In this document: positions 54,407 to 63,189 of the stretch, piece by piece | Position numbering within the stretch: position 1 is the first letter of the stretch | How the letters are laid out: every line of letters starts with the position of its first letter | Assembly: GCA_963790405.1 (NCBI GenBank) | Contig: CAWBOJ010000005.1 | Span: 124,001-188,000 of the forward strand | From: JBGSMX01 sp963790405 | GTDB lineage: Bacteria; Actinomycetota; Coriobacteriia; Anaerosomatales; JAGXFU01 | DNA length: 64,000 nt | Direction: 5' to 3' | Translations under genes and position numbers: made by a program | The notes under the pieces: model-generated | What the model was told of the DNA's origin: nothing | Databases searched by the model: none | What the model saw: the letters and a program-made list of their open reading frames with translations, nothing else

Positions 54407-55642
54407 ATGCTAGGCAAGCTCGTGGAGAAGTTCCGCAGCAAGTTTCTCTGGAAGTACTCAGCTGCGAACGCCCTACTATTCCTCATTTTCAACGCGCTCC
54501 AGTGGGTCCTGGCGCTGTTTCTTCTTTCCGGAGGGGACTACAGCAACGTGTTTGCGGATGTCTCACCGGTCGAACTCGTGTCGCTGATCGTGGCACTTCT
54601 CGTGATCGGAGCCCTATGGCTCATCGCTTTCATCCAGGTAGGCAAGCGATTCATGGCTCCACTCGACAGGACGGTTGAGAGTGTCAAGTCCGCCTGCCAA
54701 GGTGAGATCGGCAACAAGGTTGACGTCAAGTCGACAGACGAGTTCGGCGTTTTGGCCAAGTCGTACAACCAGATGCTGGACCTCATTGTCTACCTCATTC
54801 GCCAGACGCAGGAATCGTCGAATCGACTGGGGCAGGCGTCTTCTGAGATTCTGTCAGCCACCGAACAGCAAGCTTCAGGCGCTGCCGAGCAGGCCGCTTC
54901 GATCAGTCAGACGACGGCGACCATGGAAGAGCTCGCGGCGACGTACCGACAGATTGCCGATAATGCCAACCAGGTTGTCAACATGGCCGAGGCATCGCTC
55001 GGCAGTGCGGAGTCTGGACAGCAGGCCGTCTTGAACACGCTGACCGCAATGGAGGACATCAAGACGAGGAGTCAGACTTCGGCCAACAAGATCCTCTCGT
55101 TGGGCGAACGTAGTCAGCAGATCGGGCAGGTACTCGAGATTATCAACTCGATCGCCGACCAAACCAAGATCCTTGCGCTCAATGCAGCTATCGAGGCGGC
55201 GCGTGCCGGTGAGGCCGGCAAAGGGTTCTCTGTGGTTGCGGTCGAGATTCGGAAACTCGCCGAGTCGGTTGTCGATTCGACGGGCGAGATCTCTACGATC
55301 ATGACCGAGATACAGGGCGCGGCGAACGATCTCGTCATCGCCACGGAGCAGGAACTCAAGCAGGTTCAAGGCGGGGTCGATCTCGCGCACGTGACGGGCG
55401 AATCGCTCGACCAGATTCTCGAGATGATCGAGCAGACCACGGTCGCGGCCAAGGAGATATCTGCGGCGACTCAGCAGCAGAAGAGCGCGACCGACCAGGT
55501 AGTCAAAGCGATGCGTGAGGTTGCAGCGGTTGCCCAGCAAACGGCTGCTGGCGGGCGCCAGGTCGCCGGTTCTGCCGAACAGCTCTCGGCGATTGCCAAG
55601 GAGTCGAGCCAGGTCGGATCAGCGTTCAAGATTGTTGACTAG
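54407..55642 (+). CDS. Methyl-accepting chemoreceptor with no real extracellular domain
   Basis: 411 residues. Two membrane helices (~20-45 and ~57-77) are separated by only ~12 residues ([13 protein letters not shown]), so no ligand-binding domain exists outside. A HAMP domain follows (~78-130) and then the signalling hairpin with the conserved tip [20 protein letters not shown]. Gln/Glu pairs ([20 protein letters not shown]) mark methylation regions. Such receptors sense through the membrane, through HAMP, or via other proteins, as proposed for PilJ-type receptors with a missing module. AAGGAGG lies before the ATG. Confidence 0.92.
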   Translation: MLGKLVEKFRSKFLWKYSAANALLFLIFNALQWVLALFLLSGGDYSNVFADVSPVELVSLIVALLVIGALWLIAFIQVGKRFMAPLDRTVESVKSACQGEIGNKVDVKSTDEFGVLAKSYNQMLDLIVYLIRQTQESSNRLGQASSEILSATEQQASGAAEQAASISQTTATMEELAATYRQIADNANQVVNMAEASLGSAESGQQAVLNTLTAMEDIKTRSQTSANKILSLGERSQQIGQVLEIINSIADQTKILALNAAIEAARAGEAGKGFSVVAVEIRKLAESVVDSTGEISTIMTEIQGAANDLVIATEQELKQVQGGVDLAHVTGESLDQILEMIEQTTVAAKEISAATQQQKSATDQVVKAMREVAAVAQQTAAGGRQVAGSAEQLSAIAKESSQVGSAFKIVD

Positions 55643-55674
55643 GTCTTCGCTAGGACGCTCAGAGGAGTAGACGA

Positions 55675-58053
55675 ATGGTCGAGTTCGACCGAAGTGCGTT
55701 CATAGGGAAGTTTCAGGAAGAGGCGCAGGATCTTCTCCAGCGCCTGAACGAGGGCGTCATCACCCTTGAGGCACAGCCTGAGGATCGCGAACTCGTTGAC
55801 CAGATGCTGCGCGATGCCCACACACTCAAGGGTTCTTCACGCATGGTCGGCCTGATCGAGATCTCCGATGTGGCGCATCGGCTCGAAGACATCATGGTTA
55901 GGGTGCGCGAAGGCGAGATAAGCTACACGCCGAAGATGAGCGACTACTTCTTCGAGGCGCTCGATGCGATCGTCTACCTTGCCGAGAATGCGGGCAAGGA
56001 CATCGAATTCGAAGTGGACCTCGAGGCGTTGCAGACGAAACTGACGGGGCTTGCCGAGAGTGGCGAGGTCGCCAGCGACAAGCCGACAAAGAAGAAGGCG
56101 TCAGCGAAGAAGAAACCGCCTGAGTCGAAGTCGCCTGTCAAGAAGAAGTCCGCCGCAGATGTGGCTACGCCAAACGAACAAGAACACGTGGACGAGGACG
56201 AGGAATCGTCTGCGGCCCAGGCAGAGGACTCCGCACAGGAGGGTGAGCGAGCCGCCAACGCTGAGCAGCACGCCGCATCGAGTGACGACGGCCTCAAATC
56301 CAAGGTCCAGCCGACGATTCGCGTGAAGACCGCACAGGTCGACCTACTGCTGAACCTGGTCAGTGAAGTCGTTATCGGCCAGATCAAGGATGAGCAGCGT
56401 GTCCTAGAGCTCCGCCAGACAACGAACGAGTATGCCGACATCTGGCAGACGTGGGTCCGGCTGAAGTCGGCTCTCAACTCGCTGCTTGTCACCGATGAGA
56501 CCATGATGGCTGCAGTCATGGACGAGGTAAGCACGCTGGACGGCATGCTTTCCGACCGTCGTCGCGAGCAGGTTGCGTTTGCCAAGGCGCACGTCGATGA
56601 CGTTTCGCGCACGTCCATCGTCGTGAATGATCTTCAGGAGCAGGGCATGCGCCTGCGGATGCTGCCTGTCTCGACCGTTTTCCAGGCCTTTCCGCGCGCC
56701 ATGCGCGATCTTGCACGTTCTTTCAAGAAAGATGTCGAGCTCTTCATAGAGGGCGGGGACACCGAACTCGACAAGAAGGTGCTCGAGGAAATCAACGATC
56801 CTCTGATACACATCATGCGCAACGCGGTCGATCACGGCATCGAGACAGCCGAGCAGCGCGAAGCAGCGGGCAAGCCCGCGAAAGGCACGATCCGGATGTC
56901 GGCACGTCAGGAGGGCGATCACATCGTGATCGAGGTCTCGGATGATGGCCGAGGAATCGATCCGGATGCCGTTCGCACTGCCGCCATCCGCAAAGGCTAC
57001 ATCGGTGAGGCCGAGGCCAAGTCGATGTCGGATCGCGAGGCCAAGTACCTCATCTTCGAGAAGGGTTTCTCAACGAGCGCCATCATCACCGAGATATCCG
57101 GACGCGGCGTTGGGATGGACGTGGTGCGCGAGTTCATCGTCGAGAAGCTCAAGGGCTCGCTCGATGTGCAGAGCGAACTCGGTCAGGGCACGACTTTCCG
57201 CCTCACCATTCCGCTGACGTTGGCGATCATCCGCGCACTGATGTTGCGCGTCGGGGACCGCGTCTTTGCCTTGCCGACCGCGTCTATCGAAGAGACCTCA
57301 CGAATCGAGACCTCAGAAATCATGAAGGTTGAGGGGCGTGAAGTCATCAGACGGCAGCGTCGGACAGTCCCCCTTGTCCCGCTGGGAGAAATCCTCGGCG
57401 TGCCGGCTCACGGGCACGACGGAGCGAAGATCCCCATAGCCACGATCGGCTTTTCGGGTCACAGGATGGGCTTCATCGTCGATGCGCTCGTTGGCGAGCA
57501 GCAGATTGTCATCAAGACGCTCGGCACACATCTGCGCAAGGTAGAGAACGTGGCTGGGGTGACAATCCTCGGCGCGGGCGAGGTCGTGCCGATTCTCAAT
57601 GTCCCGGACCTTATGGACAATGCTCGCCATCGGTCTGGGCAGCGGACTCGCGGTGGTGCCGTGCCCGAGAAGGAACATGCCGGGCCGATGCACATTCTCA
57701 TCTGCGAGGACTCGTTCACGACGCGCGAGCTGGAGCGGTCGATCTTCGAGGCGGCTGGCTATGATGTCGAGGTGGCCATGGACGGCGCGATGGGGCTGTT
57801 GAAACTCAAGGAGGGTCTCGTCGTCGATGCAGTGGTCACAGATGTCCAGATGCCTAACATGACCGGCTTCCAGCTCACCCGTGCGATCAAGACCGATCCT
57901 TCGCTCGAGCACATCCCGGTCGTCATCGTCACGTCACTCGAGCGTGACGAGGAGAAGGCCGAGGGCATCGATGCGGGTGCCGACGCCTACATCACGAAGT
58001 CAGTGTTCAACCAAGACACGCTGCTCGATACCGTCGAGCGCCTCATCCGATAG
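55675..58053 (+). CDS. cheA: Hybrid histidine kinase CheA with C-terminal receiver
   Basis: 792 residues. HPt domain with phospho-His in RDAHTLKGSSRMVGLIE (~residue 46), a long Lys/Ser then Glu/Asp-rich linker (~135-205) in place of the P2 domain, dimerisation P3, ATP-binding P4 (NAVDHGIETAEQREAAGKPA, VSDDGRGIDPDAV, STSAIITEISGRGVGMDVV), the CheW-like P5 domain and a receiver (~670-792, phospho-Asp in VVTDVQMPNMTG). The added receiver makes it like PilL/ChpA and FrzE, which control twitching or gliding instead of flagella. It is the core of the operon with two CheW proteins and one receptor. Confidence 0.95.
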   Translation: MVEFDRSAFIGKFQEEAQDLLQRLNEGVITLEAQPEDRELVDQMLRDAHTLKGSSRMVGLIEISDVAHRLEDIMVRVREGEISYTPKMSDYFFEALDAIVYLAENAGKDIEFEVDLEALQTKLTGLAESGEVASDKPTKKKASAKKKPPESKSPVKKKSAADVATPNEQEHVDEDEESSAAQAEDSAQEGERAANAEQHAASSDDGLKSKVQPTIRVKTAQVDLLLNLVSEVVIGQIKDEQRVLELRQTTNEYADIWQTWVRLKSALNSLLVTDETMMAAVMDEVSTLDGMLSDRRREQVAFAKAHVDDVSRTSIVVNDLQEQGMRLRMLPVSTVFQAFPRAMRDLARSFKKDVELFIEGGDTELDKKVLEEINDPLIHIMRNAVDHGIETAEQREAAGKPAKGTIRMSARQEGDHIVIEVSDDGRGIDPDAVRTAAIRKGYIGEAEAKSMSDREAKYLIFEKGFSTSAIITEISGRGVGMDVVREFIVEKLKGSLDVQSELGQGTTFRLTIPLTLAIIRALMLRVGDRVFALPTASIEETSRIETSEIMKVEGREVIRRQRRTVPLVPLGEILGVPAHGHDGAKIPIATIGFSGHRMGFIVDALVGEQQIVIKTLGTHLRKVENVAGVTILGAGEVVPILNVPDLMDNARHRSGQRTRGGAVPEKEHAGPMHILICEDSFTTRELERSIFEAAGYDVEVAMDGAMGLLKLKEGLVVDAVVTDVQMPNMTGFQLTRAIKTDPSLEHIPVVIVTSLERDEEKAEGIDAGADAYITKSVFNQDTLLDTVERLIR

Positions 58054-58069
58054 CAAGAAGGACTCGCAC

Positions 58070-59125
58070 ATGCCCGACGCTCCTATCCGCGTGCTGATTG
58101 TGGACGACTCTCTCGTAGCACGGGAGATGCTTGCACAGATTCTTGCGACCGATCCATCGATCACGGTTGTCGGGATGGCTCGTGACGGGCAAGAGGCCGT
58201 GGACGCGGTGGCGCAGCTGCGGCCTGACCTTGTCACCATGGACATCCACATGCCCAAGATGGACGGGCTCATCGCCACCGAGAGAATCATGGCGTACCAT
58301 CCGACTCCCATTCTCGTGGTGTCGTCTTCGGTACACGGGGAGGGGATGGGTCGGGCGTTCGACGCGCTCAAGAACGGTGCCCTGGAGGTGATCAAGAAGC
58401 CTGAGCCCAGAGACTGGGCGGACTTGGAGCGGATCGGCAAAGACGTGATCCGCAAGGTCAAGGTTCTCTCGCGGGTGAAGGTCATTACCCACATCAGTGG
58501 GCGACACGAAAGACGCTCCACGGTGGTTCCAGCGACCGCGCCGGTCGTCGGCGGGAGGTCGGTGGTTGCGATCGGTTCTTCAACCGGCGGGCCATCTGCA
58601 CTTCTGGAGGTACTCGGACGGCTGCCTGCGAATTTCCCCGTGCCCATCATCATCGCCCAGCACATCGCCGAGGGATTCGTCCCCGGTCTCGTGAACTGGT
58701 TGGACTCGGGGTGCAAGATCAAGGTGTGCGAGGCCGTCGATGGCGCCGAAATGCAGTCGGGTGCGGCGCACATTGCTCCGACTGGAGCCAATCTCGAGCT
58801 CCGTGGGCGCGCTCTGCACTTCGGGGAGCCCGAAGCAGGTCAACTCTACATCCCGTGCGCAGACACGCTGTTCGAGTCGGTCGCGAGGTCCGCGGGACGC
58901 AGTGGCATCGGAGTGATCCTTACAGGCATGGGAGCTGATGGCGCCAAAGGACTGAAGCTGCTACGCGAGGTCGGGGGCGCGACCATTGCCCAGGATGAGG
59001 CGACATCGATCGTCTACGGGATGCCACGGGCGGCAGTCGAGATCGGAGCGGCTGGCCACGTGCTGCCGGTACACGAGATTGCCGCGCAAGTCGTGCGTTT
59101 GGCGACGGGCGTCGACACCATATGA
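58070..59125 (+). CDS. cheB: Chemotaxis methylesterase CheB
   Basis: 351 residues. Receiver (RVLIVDDSLVAREM; Asp in LVTMDIHMPKMDG) followed by the methylesterase/deamidase domain with catalytic Ser in AIGSSTGGPSALLEVL, His in IIAQHIAEGFVPG and Asp in GMGADGAKGL. It removes methyl groups that CheR adds, giving adaptation, so this system has the complete adaptation pair. Start at 58070 with GAAGGA upstream. Last gene of the chemosensory operon; no flagellar or pilus gene is in the window. Confidence 0.96.
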   Translation: MPDAPIRVLIVDDSLVAREMLAQILATDPSITVVGMARDGQEAVDAVAQLRPDLVTMDIHMPKMDGLIATERIMAYHPTPILVVSSSVHGEGMGRAFDALKNGALEVIKKPEPRDWADLERIGKDVIRKVKVLSRVKVITHISGRHERRSTVVPATAPVVGGRSVVAIGSSTGGPSALLEVLGRLPANFPVPIIIAQHIAEGFVPGLVNWLDSGCKIKVCEAVDGAEMQSGAAHIAPTGANLELRGRALHFGEPEAGQLYIPCADTLFESVARSAGRSGIGVILTGMGADGAKGLKLLREVGGATIAQDEATSIVYGMPRAAVEIGAAGHVLPVHEIAAQVVRLATGVDTI

Positions 59126-59189
59126 CAACAGTGCAACGCGACGGTGTGACACGCCGCCGTGATGTATGGACACGGGTATACTTCTCCGC

Positions 59190-60113
59190 ATGGACACACG
59201 GCCGATAGGCATCTTCGACAGCGGTCTGGGCGGGCTCACGGTTGCCCGCGCCATGATTGACGCTCTACCGGGCGAACGCCTTCTGTACTTTGGCGATACC
59301 GCTCGTTGTCCCTACGGCCCGCAGAACCTCGATGACGTGCGGCGGTTCGTGATCGAAATCGGTTCGTGGCTCACCGAGCGCGACGTGAAACTCATGGTGA
59401 TCGCCTGCAATACTGCCACTGCAGCGGGACTCGCCCTGGCGCAGCAGGCGTTCGACGTGCCTGTCATCGGTGTTGTCGAGCCTGGAGCACGCGCGGCGGT
59501 CCACGCGACAGTGAGCCGCAGGGTGGGGGTCATCGGTACCGTTGGAACGGTCGAGTCCGGTGCGTACAGCCGTGCGGTGCGCGCGATCGATGCCGGGGTA
59601 ACCGTGTTCTCGATTGCTACTCCGAAGTTCGTCGATGTCGTCGAGGCTGGCTTGCGCATGGGCCCGGGAACGCTGGAAGACTGGCTTGCCACGACGACGG
59701 ATGTCTTCATCCGGTCGTCGTTTTACGAGATGGCGCGCGACTATCTCGATCCACTCAAGCGCAACGACATCGACACGCTCGTTCTCGGATGCACGCACTT
59801 CCCGCTGCTCTTCGCCGCAATCGGACAGGTGATGGGTCCGCGGGTCAGGTTGATCTCGTCTGCCGAGGAGACGGCCCGCGAGGTCGTCGAGACTCTCGAG
59901 CGCCGGGGGCAGCTCGCGCAGCACGACGCGCCCGAGCACGCGTTTGCGACCACCGGAGCTGCCGATGAGTTCCGGCGTCTCGGGGCGCGCGTGCTGCGGC
60001 AGCCTATCGAGAGCGCCGAACACGTCGCTCTCGATAGGCTGCAGGCGCTTCCAGCGCCCGAGCTGCTCGCGCTGCTGCCGACGGCGCCCTCCGGGGGGGT
60101 CGCATGCGGCTGA
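59190..60113 (+). CDS. murI: Glutamate racemase
   Basis: 307 residues. Makes D-glutamate for peptidoglycan. The two catalytic cysteines are in VIACNTATAAG and LVLGCTHFPLL, with the N-terminal FDSGLGGLTVARA and FGDTARCPYG. The ATG at 59190 gives MDTRPIGIFDSG; an upstream ATG at 59166 overlaps a -10-like TATACT (59176-59181), so the message may be nearly leaderless. The following gene starts inside its 3' end. The order murI / beta-lactamase-fold protein / rph / rdgB is conserved in actinobacteria. Confidence 0.95.
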   Translation: MDTRPIGIFDSGLGGLTVARAMIDALPGERLLYFGDTARCPYGPQNLDDVRRFVIEIGSWLTERDVKLMVIACNTATAAGLALAQQAFDVPVIGVVEPGARAAVHATVSRRVGVIGTVGTVESGAYSRAVRAIDAGVTVFSIATPKFVDVVEAGLRMGPGTLEDWLATTTDVFIRSSFYEMARDYLDPLKRNDIDTLVLGCTHFPLLFAAIGQVMGPRVRLISSAEETAREVVETLERRGQLAQHDAPEHAFATTGAADEFRRLGARVLRQPIESAEHVALDRLQALPAPELLALLPTAPSGGVACG

Positions 60114-60872
60114 CGGTCCTGGGCTCCTCGGCATCGTATGCGGGACCGGGCCAGGCGTGTGCGGGCTACCTCATCGAACATCAGGGAACCAGCATCATGC
60201 TGGATTGCGGCAACGGGTCGCTTGCGAACCTCGGGAAGGTCGCCGATCCGCTCGACTCTCGACGCGGTGTTCGTTACGCACGAGCATGTCGATCACTTTG
60301 CGGATGTCTATTCGCTCCAGGCGTTGCTGCGCTACGCGCCTTCGGGACCGGTTGGTCCGCTGCCGCTCTACGTGCCGCACGGCGTGTTCGAGCGGATGGG
60401 TGCGGTGCTGAGCGGACGTGGCCGATTGGAGCTTGCCGAGGCGTTCGACGTCCACGAGCTGGTCCACGACACCCCGCTTGAGGTCGGGCCGCTGACGATA
60501 CGCCCGATGCTGGTCGACCACTCGAGACTCACGTTCGCGGTGCGCGTGACGAGCGATGTCGGAACGGTGTGCTATACCTCTGACACGGCTTTCGGACAGC
60601 GTGCGTTGATGGCGGCTCGTGGGTGCGACCTTCTGCTCGCCGAGGCGACTTTGCCCGAGCGCTACGCAGACAAGGCGCCACACATGACTGCCACCCAAGC
60701 GGCGCAACTCGCGCTCGATGCGGGCGTACGCGAGCTGGTGCTCACTCACGTGTGGCCAACGAACGACAGGTCACAGATGCTCGCCGAGGCTCAAGAGGTC
60801 TTCGGTGGAGCGGTAGTCCTTGCCTGCGAGCTCGATACCTACACGATAGGCTCCGATTCCGACAGGACATGA
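60104..60872 (+). CDS. Metallo-beta-lactamase-fold phosphoesterase (possible cAMP phosphodiesterase; one frameshift)
   Basis: About 255 residues of the MBL fold with the zinc motif VTHEHVDHFAD, a VDHSRLTFAVRV strand, YTSDTAFG and LVLTHVWPTND as the last ligands. An extra G near 60253 breaks the frame between ADPL and TLDAVFVTHEH. It overlaps murI by 10 bases and lies before rph. Its position matches Mycobacterium tuberculosis Rv1339, reported as an atypical cAMP phosphodiesterase, so that activity is a reasonable guess from gene order; ribonuclease-Z-like RNA processing is the alternative. Confidence 0.82.
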
Positions 60873-60912
60873 AAGCAGGCAGCCGACTGAGCCGCCTGGG
60901 AAGGGAGATCAA

Positions 60913-61656
60913 ATGCAGCGAAATGACGGACGCACGGCGGAGGATCTTCGCCCCGTGAGAGTGACGCGGCGGTACCTGAAGCACGCTCACGGCAGCTGTC
61001 TGTTCGAGCTCGGGGACACACGTGTCTTGTGCGCGGCGAGCATCTCCGAGGGCGTTTCGGGCTGGCGACGCGGCAGCGGTCTCGGTTGGGTGACTGCCGA
61101 GTACGCACTGCTTCCTGCCTCGACCCATACGCGCTCTCGACGTGAATCGACGAGTGGCGGGCCGAGGGGGAGGACGCATGAGATCCAGCGGCTCATCGGC
61201 CGTTCGCTGCGCTCGGTAGTTGACATGGGTGGACTCGGTGGCGAGAACACCGTGTACGTGGACTGCGATGTCATTCAGGCCGACGGCGGGACGCGTACTG
61301 CGGCGATCACCGGTGCGTACATCGCGCTGTGGGACGCGCTGGCGACCTGGCGCGACGCAGGCAAGATCACCGACATACCCACAATGGACCAGATCGCGGC
61401 GACCTCTGTGGGGATGGTGGACGGTGAGCTACTGCTCGACCTCGACTACTCCGAAGACTCTGTGGCCGAAGTGGACATGAATGTTGTCATGGACGGCAAG
61501 GGACGTTTCATCGAGGTGCAAGGGACCGGCGAGAAGACACCTTTCGATCGCAAGCACCTGGACAGTCTGCTCCAGCTGGCCGAGCAGGGCATCGAGCGGC
61601 TCATCACCATGCAGCGCACGATCGTGTCGGAGGCTTCGGATGTCTTTGAGCTCTGA
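60913..61656 (+). CDS. rph: Ribonuclease PH
   Basis: 247 residues. A phosphorolytic 3' exoribonuclease that trims tRNA precursors. It shows the family's N-terminus MQRNDGRTAEDLRPVRVTR, GDTRVLCAASISEGV, RRESTSGGPRGRTHEIQRLI with phosphate-binding arginines and QADGGTRTAAITGAYIAL. The six tRNA genes 0.7-2.2 kb downstream give it local substrates, though this adjacency is probably accidental. The rdgB start lies inside its 3' end. Confidence 0.97.
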   Translation: MQRNDGRTAEDLRPVRVTRRYLKHAHGSCLFELGDTRVLCAASISEGVSGWRRGSGLGWVTAEYALLPASTHTRSRRESTSGGPRGRTHEIQRLIGRSLRSVVDMGGLGGENTVYVDCDVIQADGGTRTAAITGAYIALWDALATWRDAGKITDIPTMDQIAATSVGMVDGELLLDLDYSEDSVAEVDMNVVMDGKGRFIEVQGTGEKTPFDRKHLDSLLQLAEQGIERLITMQRTIVSEASDVFEL

Positions 61657-62261
61657 CGGCCGCGGCATCGCGTCCAAGCGGGTGGTGGTTGCCACGACAG
61701 AACGTGGGCAAACTGGCAGAGATCAGTGCGGCCCTGCCGCTGCCTGGCTGGCGTTTCGTCTCATCGGCAGAGTTGGGCGATTGGCCGGATGTCGAAGAGA
61801 CGGGCGAGACATTTGAAGACAACGCTCGTCTGAAGGCGCTCGCAGCACATGAACGGTTCGCCCTGGCGTCTCTGGCCGATGATTCCGGCTTGGAGGTGGA
61901 TGCGCTTGACGGTGAACCAGGTGTGTATTCAAGCCGATACGCTGGTCCGTGCGCCACTGATGCCGACAACAACGCGCGGCTGCTGACAGCACTGGGTGAC
62001 GTCCCGGCGGGCAAGCGCAGCGCGCGATTCCGTTGCGTCATGGTCTTTGTGGACGATGACGGGATGGAGACTGTCGCGCAGGGCACGTGTGAGGGTTCGA
62101 TAGGCTTCGAGCCGCGTGGCGATGGAGGTTTCGGCTACGATCCGCTGTTCTTACCTGACGCAGCACCAGGTCGAACGATGGCTGAGCTGGCAATTGTCGA
62201 GAAGAACACAATCAGTCACCGCGGATCGGCCCTTCGGGTGCTCAGGCAGGCGCTCGAGTGA
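61640..62261 (+). CDS. rdgB: XTP/dITP diphosphatase RdgB/HAM1 (one frameshift)
   Basis: About 207 residues. Hydrolyses non-canonical purine triphosphates (XTP, dITP) to keep them out of DNA and RNA. An ATG at 61640 overlaps rph by 17 bases and gives MSLSSDGRGIASKRVVVAT; an extra A near 61700 then shifts the frame, after which QNVGKLAEISAALPLPGW, FEDNARLKALAA, DDSGLEVDALDGEPGVYSSRYA and GDGGFGYDPLFLP follow. The N-terminal ATxNxGK motif needed for triphosphate binding is rebuilt only when that base is removed. Confidence 0.92.
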
Positions 62262-62289
62262 GGCAAGGACCGCTAATCGCCGCGAGCAT

Positions 62290-62318
62290 TTGCCCCATAC
62301 CCAGGCAGAACCTATACT
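62290..62318 (+). promoter_or_regulatory. Promoter of the tRNA-Pro/tRNA-Gly unit
   Basis: -35 TTGCCC (62290-62295), a 17-base spacer, -10 TATACT (62313-62318). It lies 59 bases before tRNA-Pro. Confidence 0.65.
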
Positions 62319-62377
62319 GTCCCTTGCCCTGAAGGCAGGAGGCCCGCGAGGGCGCCCGTTCAAAGGGCGTGTAAGGT

Positions 62378-62454
62378 CGGGCCGTGGCGCAGCTTGGTAG
62401 CGCACCTGCTTTGGGAGCAGGGGGCCGCCGGTTCGAATCCGGCCGGCCCGACCA
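62378..62454 (+). tRNA. tRNA-Pro (TGG)
   Basis: Full cloverleaf of 77 bases: acceptor CGGGCCG/CGGCCCG, anticodon loop TTTGGGA with TGG, T-loop GGTTCGAATCC and an encoded CCA end. Confidence 0.97.
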
Positions 62455-62459
62455 AAGAT

Positions 62460-62535
62460 GCGGCGGTAGTTCAATTGGTAGAGCATCAGCCTTCCAAGCT
62501 GATTGTTGCGGGTTCGAGTCCCGTCCGCCGCTCCA
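62460..62535 (+). tRNA. tRNA-Gly (TCC)
   Basis: 76 bases: acceptor GCGGCGG/CCGCCGC, anticodon loop CTTCCAA with TCC, T-loop GGTTCGAGTCC, encoded CCA. Five bases after tRNA-Pro, so the two share a transcript. Confidence 0.97.
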
Positions 62536-62635
62536 CTTGACACGACCCGCCGTCCCAACGGGCGGCGTTCATTGACAATGGCGAGCATCGCAGAGTACCG
62601 TCTTGCTTCGGCACTCCGGCGGTCGCCCCAGATAT

Positions 62636-62712
62636 GCGCCCGTAGCTCAGTTGGATAGAGCGGGAGACTTCTAATCTCTAGGTCGGGGGTTCGAATCCCT
62701 CCGGGCGTGCCA
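62636..62712 (+). tRNA. tRNA-Arg (TCT)
   Basis: 77 bases: acceptor GCGCCCG/CGGGCGT (one G-U pair), anticodon loop CTTCTAA with TCT, T-loop GGTTCGAATCC, encoded CCA. Confidence 0.96.
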
Positions 62713-62721
62713 GCTACACAC

Positions 62722-62799
62722 GGTGGGTGTAGCTCAGTTGGTTAGAGCGCCGGACTGTGGCTCCGGAGGCCGCGGGTTCGAGTCCCGTTACCCACCCCA
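62722..62799 (+). tRNA. tRNA-His (GTG)
   Basis: Acceptor GTGGGTG/TACCCAC with the extra G at position -1 (62722) opposite C73, as histidyl-tRNA synthetase requires; anticodon loop CTGTGGC with GTG; encoded CCA. It lies nine bases after tRNA-Arg. Confidence 0.96.
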
Positions 62800-62808
62800 A
62801 TGCTTGGA

Positions 62809-62838
62809 TAGGGCCCCTGGGTTCGCCCAGGGGCCCTA
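62809..62838 (+). terminator. Strong intrinsic terminator after tRNA-His
   Basis: TAGGGCCCCTGGG (62809-62821) pairs fully with CCCAGGGGCCCTA (62826-62838) around a TTCG tetraloop, 13 base pairs, followed by CTTTCT. Confidence 0.85.
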
Positions 62839-62878
62839 CTTTCTCGGCGCGGCTCATGAGGGGTGCTTCCAGGCGAAC

Positions 62879-62906
62879 TTGCATTTCATCGGCAAGGATA
62901 TAGAAT
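62879..62906 (+). promoter_or_regulatory. Promoter of tRNA-Lys
   Basis: -35 TTGCAT (62879-62884), a 16-base spacer, -10 TAGAAT (62901-62906). The tRNA begins only eight bases after the -10, so the transcript may start at or next to the mature 5' end. Confidence 0.5.
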
Positions 62907-62914
62907 GTCCCGAC

Positions 62915-62990
<76 letters not shown>

Positions 62991-63060
62991 CCTGAAAGAC
63001 TCGAATGGCCAAGGAATCCGTTCCTCGGCCATTTTCGCTATACTGGATAGCCGCTTGCGT

Positions 63061-63145
63061 GCGGGCGTGGCGGAATTGGCAGACGCGCCGGGTTTAGGTC
63101 CCGGTGAGGCGACTCATGGAGGTTCGAGTCCTCTCGCCCGCACCA
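63061..63145 (+). tRNA. tRNA-Leu (TAG)
   Basis: 85 bases with the long variable arm of class II tRNAs (GGTGAGGCGACTCATGG region): acceptor GCGGGCG/CGCCCGC, anticodon loop TTTAGGT with TAG, encoded CCA. A -10 box TATACT is at 63039-63044. Confidence 0.96.
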
Positions 63146-63189
63146 CAATACATATCCGGTCGAACCAGAAACGATCGTAGGAGGACTCT

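Noticed and set aside
48605..59125. Flagellar chemotaxis operon
   Set aside because: There are no fli, flg, mot or cheD/cheC/cheZ genes, and the hybrid CheA, CheR-TPR and PilB-like protein fit an alternative or pilus-linked system better.
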